The position numbers and the translations under genes are program-made. The notes beneath the pieces are model-generated. The model was not told the origin of the DNA and did no database searches. It was given only the letters and a program-made list of their open reading frames with translations. This document shows positions 1 through 9,014 of a DNA stretch of 39,991 bases, piece by piece. Every line of letters begins with the position of its first letter. Within the stretch, counting starts at the first letter, position 1. The stretch spans positions 1 through 39,991 of the forward strand of contig DAOUMN010000019.1 of NCBI GenBank assembly GCA_034411135.1, written 5' to 3'. The stretch is from Bellilinea sp034411135. GTDB lineage: Bacteria > Chloroflexota > Anaerolineae > Anaerolineales > Anaerolineaceae.

Positions 1-414
1 GAAAAAGCGGGTCATCCAACCGGCGCTGAAATACCAAACCAGCCCCAGCAAGACAAAGCCGCCTGCCAGGATTGCCGCCAGCCGCGCCCGGCGTTTGCGA
101 GTTGCCAAGGGTGGAAACCGGGTTATCTGCCGCCCAAGGACAGCGATCCAACCGGCTAACTGTGATTGTGCCAGGCGATTGTACCCGTTCGTCAGTCGTT
201 GATCGATGCGCTCTGCCAGCGGTGCAACCCGGCGCCACTGCCAGAGCAGCCCGCCGCAGGTCAGGCAGACCAGCCCCAACGCCAGCAGCATCACCCGCCC
301 CCTGCCCCAGCCGGGATCGTTATCAAATCCCAATTGATATGCCATCAAGGCAATACTGACTGTTACCAATCCAATCAGGATGGCTGTCCAGCCCAATCGT
401 TTGCCCGTAATCAA
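1..414 (-). CDS. Membrane protein, N-terminal part (cut by window edge)
   Basis: An open frame of 138 codons runs off the left edge of the window. It starts at a TTG (414-412) preceded by AAGGA with about 8 nt spacing; no ATG precedes the conserved-looking hydrophobic start. Three hydrophobic segments are visible at about residues 8-29, 41-60 and 111-131. Between the second and third is a basic, amphipathic stretch (about 61-110). Arg-rich RKRRAR just before the third segment suggests a cytoplasmic loop. The rest of the protein, including any catalytic domain, is outside the window. Large multi-span glycosyltransferase-like proteins can begin in this way, but nothing here proves that. A -10-like TATAAT on the minus strand (514-509) and a hairpin lie upstream. 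Confidence 0.7.
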   Translation of the reverse strand, partial: MITGKRLGWTAILIGLVTVSIALMAYQLGFDNDPGWGRGRVMLLALGLVCLTCGGLLWQWRRVAPLAERIDQRLTNGYNRLAQSQLAGWIAVLGRQITRFPPLATRKRRARLAAILAGGFVLLGLVWYFSAGWMTRFF

Positions 415-450
415 TACTCCGTTCCTTGCACAATACAAACATTGTCCAGC

Positions 451-473
451 GGAGTGGAGAGCTACTCCACTCC
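451..473. repeat. 9-bp perfect inverted repeat in the leader of the minus-strand membrane gene
   Basis: GGAGTGGAG (451-459) and CTCCACTCC (465-473) form a perfect stem with a 5-nt loop. It can be extended by AGC/GCT with one bulged base. It lies between the minus-strand -10 candidate and the TTG start at 414. No T-run follows on either strand, so it is more likely a leader hairpin or an operator than a terminator. Confidence 0.6.
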
Positions 474-508
474 CGCTAATCCGCTACCAAAAAACAAAAC
501 CACCCCTT

Positions 509-514
509 ATTATA
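509..514 (-). promoter_or_regulatory. -10-like TATAAT for the minus-strand membrane gene
   Basis: TATAAT reads on the minus strand about 95 nt upstream of the TTG start at 414. No convincing -35 hexamer is seen at 16-18 nt. The rest of the 415-894 gap contains short hairpins and possible plus-strand -10 boxes (for example TACAAT at 705-710) but no gene that I can support. Confidence 0.4.
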
Positions 515-894
515 CCCCTGCCTGTATGACCACAGGTTATGGCAATGCGCCCTGACCGCCCCTGGCGCGGAGTAAAATCCTGCTTATTGGAACAGCAGAA
601 TCACCCGCTCAATCTCACAACCCGACCCTGGAGTTTTCCGAACGAACAGGCACAAACCAGATATAACCCACTATTCATGATGTGGGATTTTACGGGTTTC
701 CGGGTACAATATGCGCCAATACAAACCGATTCCGCCCGCAGGCGGGAGACCTGTCCCCCATCCGGCTCCGCGAGGGCAGGTTCAACAGTCAGGGACAATC
801 GGCTGAGTCAATCTCCCCGCTGCGTCTGAGCGCTGACCAGGGCAGCGGTTGGATGACCACCATTTTTTCATCGTAACCGCGAGGAGATTTCACC

Positions 895-3800
895 GTGTTA
901 ACAATCGAATGGAAACACCGCATCGAACGCTGGCAAACCGCCCTGTGGGACGCCTGCTACCGGCCGCTCGGCAAGGTTGAATTCACTGGCTTCACCACGC
1001 TGGAATTTCTCACCCCCGAACAGGCTCTCACCCACGAATTTCGCCCCATGCCAGTCGGCACACCGTGGGGTGCCAAGTGGGAATACGGCTGGTTCAAAAC
1101 CAGCCTGACTATCCCCCCCGAGGCGAAGGGCAAACGGGTCGTGATCCGTTTCAAGCCGGGCGACCAGGAAAGCCTGGTATGGATCAACGGCAAAGCCGCC
1201 GGTTCTTTCGGTTGGGGACACAAGGAAATCACCCTGACAACCCGCGCCACGTCCGGCGACCGCTACGAGATATTGCTCGAATCCTACGCCGGGCATGGGC
1301 ACATTACCGTCGGCGACGGACCCTACGCACACGGTGTTGAATCGGTACCGGAGCCCGGACCCACGCAAACCACCGTCCAGGAATCAACCTTTGGCATCTG
1401 GCGTGAGGAGGTCTACCAGGCTGCGCTGGATTTCACCACCTTGTTCGAACTCAGTCAGCGCCTCGACCCGCTTAGCCTGCGTGCCAGCCAGATCGACGAA
1501 TGCCTGATGGAAACCACCCTGATCATCGATCCGGAATTACCTGAGGACGAACTGCTTGCTAGCATTCGCGCCGGACGAGCGCGAATGAAACCACTGCTGG
1601 ACAGCCGCAACGGCCCCACCACTCCGATACTTTTCGCCTTCGGGCACGCGCACATCGATGTCGCCTGGCTCTGGCCGCTCCAGCACACTGAGCGCAAGAT
1701 GGCAATGACCGTGCTCAACCAGTTGCTGCTGTTCGACGAATACCCCGAATACCGGTTTTTGCAAAGCCAGCCGCACCTGTACTGGATGCTTCAGCAGCGC
1801 TACCCCGACATTTACGCCCGCTTTCGGCAAGCGGTGCACGACGGTCGGGTCATTGCGGATGGGGGCATGTGGGTCGAAGCCGACACCAACATCTCCGGCG
1901 GTGAAGCGCTAATCCGCCAGATCTTGTACGGGCGTGCATTTTACAAAAACGAACTCGGCGTGGACAGCCGCATCCTCTGGCTGCCGGATGTATTCGGTTA
2001 TTCCGGCGCACTACCGCAAATCCTCAAAGGCAGCGGCATGCAAGGTTTTGCCACCCAAAAAATCACCTGGGCATATAACGGCGGCGAAACATTCCCCTAC
2101 AATATATTTTGGTGGGAAGGCATTGACGGCAGTGCTATTCCGGCACACATCTTCACCGATTACAACAGCGAAGTGCGCCCCAATTCCGTCCTTGACCGTT
2201 GGAACACCCGCCTGCAAAAGAACGGCATTCATTCGATGATCTTCTCTTTTGGCTGGGGCGACGGCGGAGGTGGACCCGAACGCGACCACCTCGAATTCTA
2301 TCGGCGCGTCCAGGACCTGGAAGGTTTGCCCAAGGTGCGCATGGCATCCCCTGCCGAGTTTTTTGACGACCTGCAAAAACACGGGTTGCCGCGCGAACGT
2401 TACGTGGGCGAGCTGTATTTCCAGGCGCACCGCGGCACCTACACCTCGCAGGCACGCACCAAGCGCGGCAACCGCAAGAGCGAACTGGCGCTGCGCGAAG
2501 CCGAACTGTGGGCAACCGCTGCCCGCGCCCTGAAAGGGTTCGACTTCACTCCGCAAACACTGTGGACGTGGTGGCGTGATCTGCTGCTCAACCAGTTCCA
2601 CGATGTCCTGCCCGGCTCCTCTATACACCGTGTCTATAAAGAGGCAGAAGCAGCCTATGATCAGATCATCAACGCTGCAAGCGCCCTAGCCCAATCCGCC
2701 GCTGCCCAATTGAGCGGCGCCGGGGAGCGCATGGTAGCGTTCAATTCACTCTCCTGGGAACGCAATGCGCTGGTCGAGACACCCAGCGGCTGGCAGGAAG
2801 TCCGCGTGCCGGCTTGCGGCTGGACAGTACTTCCGGAAACGCCGAAAACACCGCTTGATGGCGGCGCAACCGCCTTCCAGACAGGGCAGGAATTCATCCT
2901 TGAAAATAATTTGTTGCGCGCCCGATTCGACCTGCACGGACAGCTGGTCAGCCTGTGGGACAAAGAAAGCCAGCGCGAGGTTATGGCGGCTGCGGGTAAC
3001 CAATTGTGTCTCTACAAGGACGTACCCACTTTTTGGGACGCCTGGGATGTAGACAGCATGGTCGAATTGCAGCCGGTCAAAACTGACGAAAAAGCCCATT
3101 TCGAGATTTTCTCCACCGGACCGCTGGTTGCCAGCCTGCGCTATACCCGAAAACTGCATCAATCCCATGTCGAGCAGATCATCCGCCTGCGCCCCGGCAG
3201 CCGCCGCATCGACTTTGAGACCAGCATCGACTGGCAGGAAAGCCACAAACTGCTCAAGGTCGCCTTCCCGGTGGATATTCACGCCAACGAAGCTATCTCC
3301 GAAATCCAGTTCGGTCACTTGCGCCGCCCCAACCACCAGTCGCGGCAGTACGATCAGGATCGCTTCGAAATCAGCAACCATAAGTGGACTGCGCTGGCAG
3401 AAGAGGGGCGCGGCGCAGCGGTGCTGAATGACTGCAAGTATGGGTTATCGGTACGCGGCAACAGCATCAACCTGACTTTGCTCAAGGCAGCCATGGCGCC
3501 GGACATGACTGCCGATAAAGGCTTGCAACGCTTCACCTATGCGCTGTATTTCTGGAACTCCAGCCTGCTGGAGAGCGGCGTGGTGCGCGAAGCCTACGAC
3601 CTGAATGTGCCAGTGCTGGTCGTTCCGGCTTCCGGCGGCGAGGCACAAGGTTCGCTGTTCAAGCTGGACGCTGCCAACGTGATCATTGAATCGGTCAAAC
3701 CCGCCGAGGACGGTAGCACGGATGTGATTGTGCGTCTGTACGAAGCCATGCGCACCGCCACGCGTTGTACGCTGACCACCTGCCTGCCTGCCCACGCTTA

Positions 3801-3915
3801 TTCAATCACCAACCTGATCGAAGAAGATCAATCCGCTCCCGCGCCAGTGCAGGGCGGCAACATTCTGCTCGATTTTCGCCCCTTCGAAATCAAAACTGTG
3901 CGTCTGCACCTGTGA
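895..3915 (+). CDS. Alpha-mannosidase, glycoside hydrolase family 38
   Basis: A 1006-residue retaining alpha-mannosidase of the GH38 type, hydrolysing terminal alpha-mannosyl residues. An N-terminal region with a beta-sandwich look (about 55-150) precedes the catalytic barrel. The signature GHAHIDVAWLWP (250-261) carries the zinc ligands His253 and Asp255. LPDVFGYS (363-370) carries Asp365, the expected nucleophile and metal ligand. NQFHDVLPGSS further on is the usual GH38 histidine loop. C-terminal beta-sandwich domains follow. There is no signal peptide, so it should act in the cytoplasm. The start is a GTG at 895 with GAGGAG at 881-886 (8 nt spacing). It is followed after 26 nt by the GH2 gene and is probably co-transcribed with it. 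The exact linkage cut cannot be read from sequence. Confidence 0.93.
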   Translation: MLTIEWKHRIERWQTALWDACYRPLGKVEFTGFTTLEFLTPEQALTHEFRPMPVGTPWGAKWEYGWFKTSLTIPPEAKGKRVVIRFKPGDQESLVWINGKAAGSFGWGHKEITLTTRATSGDRYEILLESYAGHGHITVGDGPYAHGVESVPEPGPTQTTVQESTFGIWREEVYQAALDFTTLFELSQRLDPLSLRASQIDECLMETTLIIDPELPEDELLASIRAGRARMKPLLDSRNGPTTPILFAFGHAHIDVAWLWPLQHTERKMAMTVLNQLLLFDEYPEYRFLQSQPHLYWMLQQRYPDIYARFRQAVHDGRVIADGGMWVEADTNISGGEALIRQILYGRAFYKNELGVDSRILWLPDVFGYSGALPQILKGSGMQGFATQKITWAYNGGETFPYNIFWWEGIDGSAIPAHIFTDYNSEVRPNSVLDRWNTRLQKNGIHSMIFSFGWGDGGGGPERDHLEFYRRVQDLEGLPKVRMASPAEFFDDLQKHGLPRERYVGELYFQAHRGTYTSQARTKRGNRKSELALREAELWATAARALKGFDFTPQTLWTWWRDLLLNQFHDVLPGSSIHRVYKEAEAAYDQIINAASALAQSAAAQLSGAGERMVAFNSLSWERNALVETPSGWQEVRVPACGWTVLPETPKTPLDGGATAFQTGQEFILENNLLRARFDLHGQLVSLWDKESQREVMAAAGNQLCLYKDVPTFWDAWDVDSMVELQPVKTDEKAHFEIFSTGPLVASLRYTRKLHQSHVEQIIRLRPGSRRIDFETSIDWQESHKLLKVAFPVDIHANEAISEIQFGHLRRPNHQSRQYDQDRFEISNHKWTALAEEGRGAAVLNDCKYGLSVRGNSINLTLLKAAMAPDMTADKGLQRFTYALYFWNSSLLESGVVREAYDLNVPVLVVPASGGEAQGSLFKLDAANVIIESVKPAEDGSTDVIVRLYEAMRTATRCTLTTCLPAHAYSITNLIEEDQSAPAPVQGGNILLDFRPFEIKTVRLHL

Positions 3916-3941
3916 TTAGCCGCACAAAGCCAGGAGCCGCC

Positions 3942-6900
3942 ATGCTTGAACTGCATGAACATGATTGGGAAAACCCGCAGCGGGTTGCCATTAACCGCTT
4001 TCCTGCCCATTCCAGCGGGATGCCTTTCCCGGATGAAGAGAGCGCCCTCTCTGGTGACCCGCAACGCAGCTTATGGGTCATCTCCCTGGATGGAAGGTGG
4101 AAATTCCACCTCGCCCCCAACCCACACACTCTACCGGATGCATTCCAGCATCCATCGTATGACGACTCTGGTTGGGCAGAAATCGAGGTGCCCGGCAACT
4201 GGACCATGCAGGGATTCGACAAACCGATCTACTGCAACGTCAAAATGCCTATTCCCCTTACCCCCCCGTATGTCCCACGTGAGGACAACCCGACGGGGTT
4301 GTACCGCCGCGAGTTTGACATACCCGACGATTGGGGTGGAAGGCGGGTCATTCTGCACTTCGGCGGGGTGGAATCCGCTTTCTATGTATGGGTAAACGGG
4401 CAAAGGGTTGGCTTTAGCAAGGATTCACGCCTGCCAGCGGAATTCGAAATCACGGAATATATTCGACCTGGCAAAAACAGTCTGGCAACCGAGGTAATTC
4501 GCTGGAGTGATGGCTCCTACCTGGAAGATCAGGATCACTGGCGTATGGCGGGCATGTATCGCCCGGTAAAATTATACAGCCTGCCGCAAGTCTATCTGGC
4601 GGATGTGTTCGCTAAACCCACGTTGGATGCCAATTACCGCAACGGCAACCTGACCGTGGTCGTGCGGATTGGTGGGGCGCTCTTTCAATCCCACGGTTAC
4701 CGGGTGGAAATGCAGTTGTTCAATGCTCACCGTCAGCCAGTCTTCCCCGCCTATGTTGGCAAGACCTTTCGCCTTGACCTATCGGAACCCTCAGAGGTCA
4801 TTCTGCGCCAGCCGGTTGCCGCACCGGCACTGTGGTCGCACGAGACACCCAACCTATACAACCTGCTGGTTGTCTTGCGTGACCCCAACGGCAGAGCCGT
4901 GCATTTCACCACCCACCGCATCGGTTTCCGCCGCGTAGAGATGCGCGACCGCCAGCTGTTGATCAACGGAAAAGCCGTGTTAATCAAGGGCGTCAACCGC
5001 CACGAACACGACGACCAGCGCGGCAAAGCCGTAACGCTGGAATCGATGATAAGTGACATCCTGTTGATGAAACGGTACAACATCAACGCCGTGCGCACCA
5101 GTCACTACCCGAATGATGAGCGTTGGTACGATCTGTGCGATGAATACGGCTTGTATGTCTGGGATGAAGCCAACATCGAGACGCATGCTCTCTACAACCG
5201 CCTTTGCCACGATCCGGAATGGCGCACAGCCTTTCTCGAACGTGGCGCGCGCATGGTCGAGCGCGACAAGAATCACCCTTCAGTCATTGCCTGGTCGCTG
5301 GGCAACGAATCCGGCTACGGGAGGAATCACGACGCACTGGCAGGTTGGATTCGCGGCTACGATCCCGACCGCATCATCCACTATGAAGGCACCATGCGCC
5401 ACAATTGGGACGACGGTCACCTGGCTTCCGATCTGGCTTGTCCGATGTATCCTCCCATCGACCGCCTCATTGACTATGCCCGCAACCCGCAATACCGCCG
5501 CCCGCTGATTATGTGCGAATACGCCCATGCGATGGGCAATTCGGTCGGCAATCTCAAAGAATATTGGGATGCCATTAATACCTACCCTGCCTTGCAGGGC
5601 GGTTTTATCTGGGATTGGGTTGACCAGGGACTGCTGAAAAAAGATGAAAACGGTGCTGCCTATTGGGCTTACGGCGGTGATTTCGGCGATACGATCAATG
5701 ATATGAACTTCTGCATCAATGGGCTGGTTTTTCCAGACCGCAAAATTCACCCGGCGATGGTCGAATTCAAGAAATTGATCCAGCCGGTGACGGTCAATGC
5801 CATCGACCTAATCGATGGGCAGATCGAGATCCTCAACCGTCACGATTTCATCACTCTTGCTCACCTGGACGCGCATTGGGAATTGTGCGTGGACGGAGAA
5901 ATTATTCAGCGTGGCACTTTACCGCGCCTGCACACTCGCCCCGGCTTGAGCGAACGAGTGCGCCTCTCCTACAGCCAACCCGACCTGCCGCCCGGTGCGG
6001 AGTGCTTTCTCAACCTGCGCTTTTGCCTGGCAGAAGACACGCCTTGGGCTGCCGCTGGACACGAGGTTGCCTGGGAGCAATTCAAACTGCCCTATACCAG
6101 CCCGCGGCGCATCCTGGCTCCTGCTGCCTTACACGGAGCAATGAAAATCGACCGTGAGGATGAAAGACTGGTCGTTCACGGCGCAGATTTCAGTATTGCC
6201 TTCGACCGCCGCAGCGGTGTGCTGACGCATTTCGATTGGCGCGGCGTCCGCCTGATCCAATCCGGTCCACGCTTGAACGTCTGGCGCGCACCGACCGACA
6301 ACGACGGCTTCAAGTGGCAGCAGCCGGTTGGTGAGGACAAATTACTGGCGGGCTGGCTCAAAGCCGGGCTGAACCGCCTGGAATACCACCTGGAAGCCTT
6401 CGAGGTCGTCCAGCCCCAGCCAGGTGCTGTCCAGGTAAGGGCAAACATCCGTGCCCAGGCATCTGATGTAGATGCCGGCTTCCACCAGCAGGCGGTCTAT
6501 TCACTCTTTGCTCATGGCGGAATCCTGTTCGAGCAGCGTGTCACCTGCTCTGGCAGCCTTCCACCCCTGCCGCGGCTCGGCGTGACACTGGTCGTTCCAA
6601 CAGGATTTGAGAACTTCACCTGGTTCGGTCGCGGTCCGCTGGAGAATTACGCCGACCGCAACGCCGGTTCAGCCGTCGGGCTTTACCGCGGTACAGTGGC
6701 GGAACAGTACGTGCCTTACATCATGCCGCAGGAAAATGGCAACAAAACCGACGTGCGTTGGGCGTCATTGAGTAACGCCGAGGGGTTTGGGCTGCTGGCG
6801 ACCGGTCAACCGCTGCTTGAAGTTTCGGTCAATCATTTCACCCCCAATGACCTCTACCACGCCATGCACACCCACGAACTCACCCCGCGGCCGGAAATCT

Positions 6901-7073
6901 ATCTTAACCTGGATCTGCGCCAGTGTGGTCTGGGAGGGGCTTCCTGTGGTCCGGGAACACTACCCCAATACCGGATCCAACCGGGTGAATTCATGGTTTC
7001 CATCCTGCTGCGCCCCTTCGCACCCGGCGATCCGCTCACCCGCCTGGCAAGAGAATGGGTCGAAGCGCTATAA
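3942..7073 (+). CDS. lacZ: Beta-galactosidase, glycoside hydrolase family 2 (LacZ type)
   Basis: A 1043-residue enzyme close in length to E. coli LacZ (1024). Domain order is a jelly-roll sugar-binding domain (about 45-215), an immunoglobulin-like domain, a TIM barrel (about 330-620), a second Ig-like domain and a large C-terminal beta-galactosidase small-chain domain. WSLGNESGYG holds the acid/base Glu456, and LIMCEYAHAMGNS holds the nucleophile Glu526. The retained NRHEHD and DEANIETH motifs are typical of LacZ rather than beta-glucuronidase. The frame is open further upstream, but ATG 3942 has AGGAG 5 nt ahead and lies 26 nt after the mannosidase stop. No signal peptide is seen, so it is cytoplasmic. 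It likely releases galactose from imported beta-galactosides. Confidence 0.93.
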   Translation: MLELHEHDWENPQRVAINRFPAHSSGMPFPDEESALSGDPQRSLWVISLDGRWKFHLAPNPHTLPDAFQHPSYDDSGWAEIEVPGNWTMQGFDKPIYCNVKMPIPLTPPYVPREDNPTGLYRREFDIPDDWGGRRVILHFGGVESAFYVWVNGQRVGFSKDSRLPAEFEITEYIRPGKNSLATEVIRWSDGSYLEDQDHWRMAGMYRPVKLYSLPQVYLADVFAKPTLDANYRNGNLTVVVRIGGALFQSHGYRVEMQLFNAHRQPVFPAYVGKTFRLDLSEPSEVILRQPVAAPALWSHETPNLYNLLVVLRDPNGRAVHFTTHRIGFRRVEMRDRQLLINGKAVLIKGVNRHEHDDQRGKAVTLESMISDILLMKRYNINAVRTSHYPNDERWYDLCDEYGLYVWDEANIETHALYNRLCHDPEWRTAFLERGARMVERDKNHPSVIAWSLGNESGYGRNHDALAGWIRGYDPDRIIHYEGTMRHNWDDGHLASDLACPMYPPIDRLIDYARNPQYRRPLIMCEYAHAMGNSVGNLKEYWDAINTYPALQGGFIWDWVDQGLLKKDENGAAYWAYGGDFGDTINDMNFCINGLVFPDRKIHPAMVEFKKLIQPVTVNAIDLIDGQIEILNRHDFITLAHLDAHWELCVDGEIIQRGTLPRLHTRPGLSERVRLSYSQPDLPPGAECFLNLRFCLAEDTPWAAAGHEVAWEQFKLPYTSPRRILAPAALHGAMKIDREDERLVVHGADFSIAFDRRSGVLTHFDWRGVRLIQSGPRLNVWRAPTDNDGFKWQQPVGEDKLLAGWLKAGLNRLEYHLEAFEVVQPQPGAVQVRANIRAQASDVDAGFHQQAVYSLFAHGGILFEQRVTCSGSLPPLPRLGVTLVVPTGFENFTWFGRGPLENYADRNAGSAVGLYRGTVAEQYVPYIMPQENGNKTDVRWASLSNAEGFGLLATGQPLLEVSVNHFTPNDLYHAMHTHELTPRPEIYLNLDLRQCGLGGASCGPGTLPQYRIQPGEFMVSILLRPFAPGDPLTRLAREWVEAL

Positions 7074-7087
7074 GGCACAACTACACA

Positions 7088-8530
7088 ATGTCCCTCCGCA
7101 CACCTCTGCCCTACCCAACCCTCCGCAGCGCCAACCCGGCACTCGAACGCGCCTACCGCATTGCCATTGGTGATCTGGCAGGCAATATCCAGCCGTTTCA
7201 GGACGGGCTGCTCGACCAGCCCAAGCCGGTGCTCCTGGCTGGGCTGGACTACGATACTCCCTGGACGCGCGACGCTGCCATCAACGTCTGGAATGGAGTG
7301 GGGATATTCTGGGGAGAGGTTGCCCGCAACACTCTGCTGGCTGTGCTCGAACACCGTTCGGATGGGATCTATATCGGTGGGCAGTATTGGGATGCAATCA
7401 TCTGGGCGCTGGGAGGTTGGGCATATTACACCTTCACCGGCGAGCGTGACTTTTTAGCACTGGCTCACTCTGCGGTCTGCAACAGCCTGAAGCGCTTCGA
7501 AACAGAAGAATTTGATCCTCAACTGGGTTTGTTCCGCGGACCGGCAGTGTATGGCGATGGCGTGGCTGCCTACCCTGATCGTTACCTGGCTGGCGGAAGC
7601 AGTTCGATTCTCGATTGGGTACGTGTGCACCCAACCCGTAAGGCTGCCGTGGGTTACGGTATTCCGATGATGGCGCTCTCGACCAATTGTGTCTATTACC
7701 AGGCGTATCGCATCGCCAACCGAATGGCTGTCGAATTAGGGCAGGCGGAAAATCCACACTTCACTGCCCGCGCTGCCGCCCTGTCCGAGCATATCCAGGC
7801 TCACTTTTGGGATGAAGAACGCGGTATTTTTCGTTATCTGATCGATCCGGATGGCGGCTGCGACCATCAGGAAGGGCTGGGGCATGCTTTTGCATTGTTG
7901 TTTGGGCTTGCCAACCCGCAACAGGCTCTTCGCGTGCTCGAAAACCAAACCATCACCCCGGCAGGCGTCCCATGCGTCTGGCCGACTTTTCCACGCTATG
8001 CTGCGCTGGGAGGGTTCGGACGCCATTCTGGCACGGTCTGGCCATTTATTTCGGCTTGCTGGGGTGAGGCAGCGCTCGAATTTAACCGTCCGGATGTTTT
8101 CGTTCGCGAGTTCGAAATCTTTACCGCTCATATCAACCGCCATGAGCAATGTACCGAGATCATTCACCCATTGACCGGCGCGATCTACGGCGGTCTGCAG
8201 GAAGCCGGCAAAGGCGCGGACGGGATGCAGTGGGCGTCCTGCGCCCGTCAGAGTTGGAGCGCTAGTGCTTATCTGCGCATGATTCTGAACGGGCTGCTGG
8301 GCATGCGCTTTTCACCCACCGGCATCCAGTTTCAGCCATACCTGCCTGCCGGTTTTGCTCCGCTTCATCTGGAAGGACTGCCCTATCGTGCTGCCTGTCT
8401 TAACCTGACCGTGGAAGGCAGCGGTGGCAGGCTGGTCGAGTTCCACCTCAACGGAAAAAACGCTCCACCTTACCTGGCCGCCCATACACTGGATGAAGTT
8501 GATATCTGGATGCGCATCGACAACGAATAG
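7088..8530 (+). CDS. Six-hairpin (alpha/alpha)6 glycosidase, GH63/GH37-like
   Basis: A 480-residue protein with the look of an (alpha/alpha)6-barrel glycosidase: GLDYDTPWTRDAAINVW (52-68), QYWDAIIWALGGWAYYTFTGE (100-120, in two parts), the late GTVWPFISACWGEAAL and a small C-terminal beta-sandwich. These patterns occur in the GH63, GH37 and amylo-alpha-1,6-glucosidase groups. Family and substrate cannot be fixed by eye. An upstream ATG at 7055 in the same frame would overlap the GH2 gene by 19 nt. ATG 7088 has only a weak AAGG 12 nt away, so the start is uncertain. It is the third cytoplasmic glycosidase of the plus-strand operon. Only a 4-bp CCGG stem follows the stop, so no clear terminator. 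Confidence 0.72.
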   Translation: MSLRTPLPYPTLRSANPALERAYRIAIGDLAGNIQPFQDGLLDQPKPVLLAGLDYDTPWTRDAAINVWNGVGIFWGEVARNTLLAVLEHRSDGIYIGGQYWDAIIWALGGWAYYTFTGERDFLALAHSAVCNSLKRFETEEFDPQLGLFRGPAVYGDGVAAYPDRYLAGGSSSILDWVRVHPTRKAAVGYGIPMMALSTNCVYYQAYRIANRMAVELGQAENPHFTARAAALSEHIQAHFWDEERGIFRYLIDPDGGCDHQEGLGHAFALLFGLANPQQALRVLENQTITPAGVPCVWPTFPRYAALGGFGRHSGTVWPFISACWGEAALEFNRPDVFVREFEIFTAHINRHEQCTEIIHPLTGAIYGGLQEAGKGADGMQWASCARQSWSASAYLRMILNGLLGMRFSPTGIQFQPYLPAGFAPLHLEGLPYRAACLNLTVEGSGGRLVEFHLNGKNAPPYLAAHTLDEVDIWMRIDNE

Positions 8531-8599
8531 CCGGTCAAGCCGGTGGGGTTACTGCCCGTTTCAAGCCTGGACAAATGGGATTCAATTCACGCCAGTCAG

Positions 8600-8628
8600 T
8601 TGACATTTTTTACACCAGTCTTTATACT
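8600..8628 (+). promoter_or_regulatory. Strong sigma-70 promoter of the sugar transporter operon
   Basis: TTGACA (8600-8605) is a perfect -35 hexamer. It is separated by exactly 17 nt from TATACT (8623-8628), which matches five of six -10 bases. Transcription would start near 8635, directly at the edge of the element at 8637-8656 that is shared with the GntR gene. The predicted leader to the lipoprotein start at 9015 is about 380 nt. Confidence 0.8.
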
Positions 8629-8636
8629 ATAAACAG

Positions 8637-8656
8637 ATTGTCATTTGTCGCAAGCC
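8637..8656 (+). promoter_or_regulatory. Candidate GntR operator, transporter copy
   Basis: ATTGTCATTTGTCGCAAGCC occurs here. A copy differing at one base of 20 lies on the minus strand upstream of the GntR gene (17915-17896). It begins 8 nt after the -10 box, so a bound protein would cover the transcription start. Within it are two tandem 7-mers, TTGTCAT and TTGTCGC, and a partial dyad TTG-N10-CAA. Binding by the regulator encoded at 16897-17877 is inferred. Confidence 0.7.
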
Positions 8657-8867
8657 TTTGGACAATATTTCTATCGGTTACCGGTGGATTGACAGAATGC
8701 GCTCCTTCGTGTGAAGCAACTTCTGACCAGCCCCAAAATTTCCGACTTTAACCTATATCTGCAACGCGGGTTGGCTGCTCCTCGTTTCGAATCACCCGGC
8801 TGGAAACCCTCATCCGATTGTTTTTCAACCACGTCAAATGCACGCCGATGAAATTCAACAGCATAAC

Positions 8868-8877
8868 AGGAGGTGAT
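8868..8877 (+). promoter_or_regulatory. Perfect Shine-Dalgarno sequence stranded in the transporter leader
   Basis: AGGAGGTGAT is a full ten-base complement to the usual 16S 3' end, but no ATG lies within 20 nt downstream. A GTG overlaps it (8873), and the frame from there runs into the lipoprotein gene in another phase. It may be a relic of a lost leader gene or a ribosome standby site. The rest of the 8531-9014 gap holds the promoter, the operator and no supportable gene. Confidence 0.4.
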
Positions 8878-9014
8878 TAGCCGAATCCATTCATACGCCA
8901 ACGGCAAATTGACCTGTGATCGTCCACTGATCGACCCGCCGGCAGTTGATCCCCATTCCAGCCAGCTTTGCCTGCCCGCGGAAGCCTGCACCTGTTCTAC
9001 TTCGGAGGAAAAAG

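Noticed and set aside
846..858. 13-nt match CGGTTGGATGACC to the minus strand at 10-22, with similar encoded GWMT residues
   Set aside because: It is too short to show a duplicated gene end, and the surrounding bases differ. Chance is likely in 40 kb.
415..894. Possible short genes in the gap before the mannosidase
   Set aside because: The open frames there lack ribosome sites and show low-complexity, Arg/Pro/Ser-rich translations typical of non-coding G+C-rich DNA.
8531..8570. CCGG-TCAAG-CCGG stem after the six-hairpin glycosidase as a terminator
   Set aside because: The stem is only 4 bp and no T-run follows, so it is not convincing.
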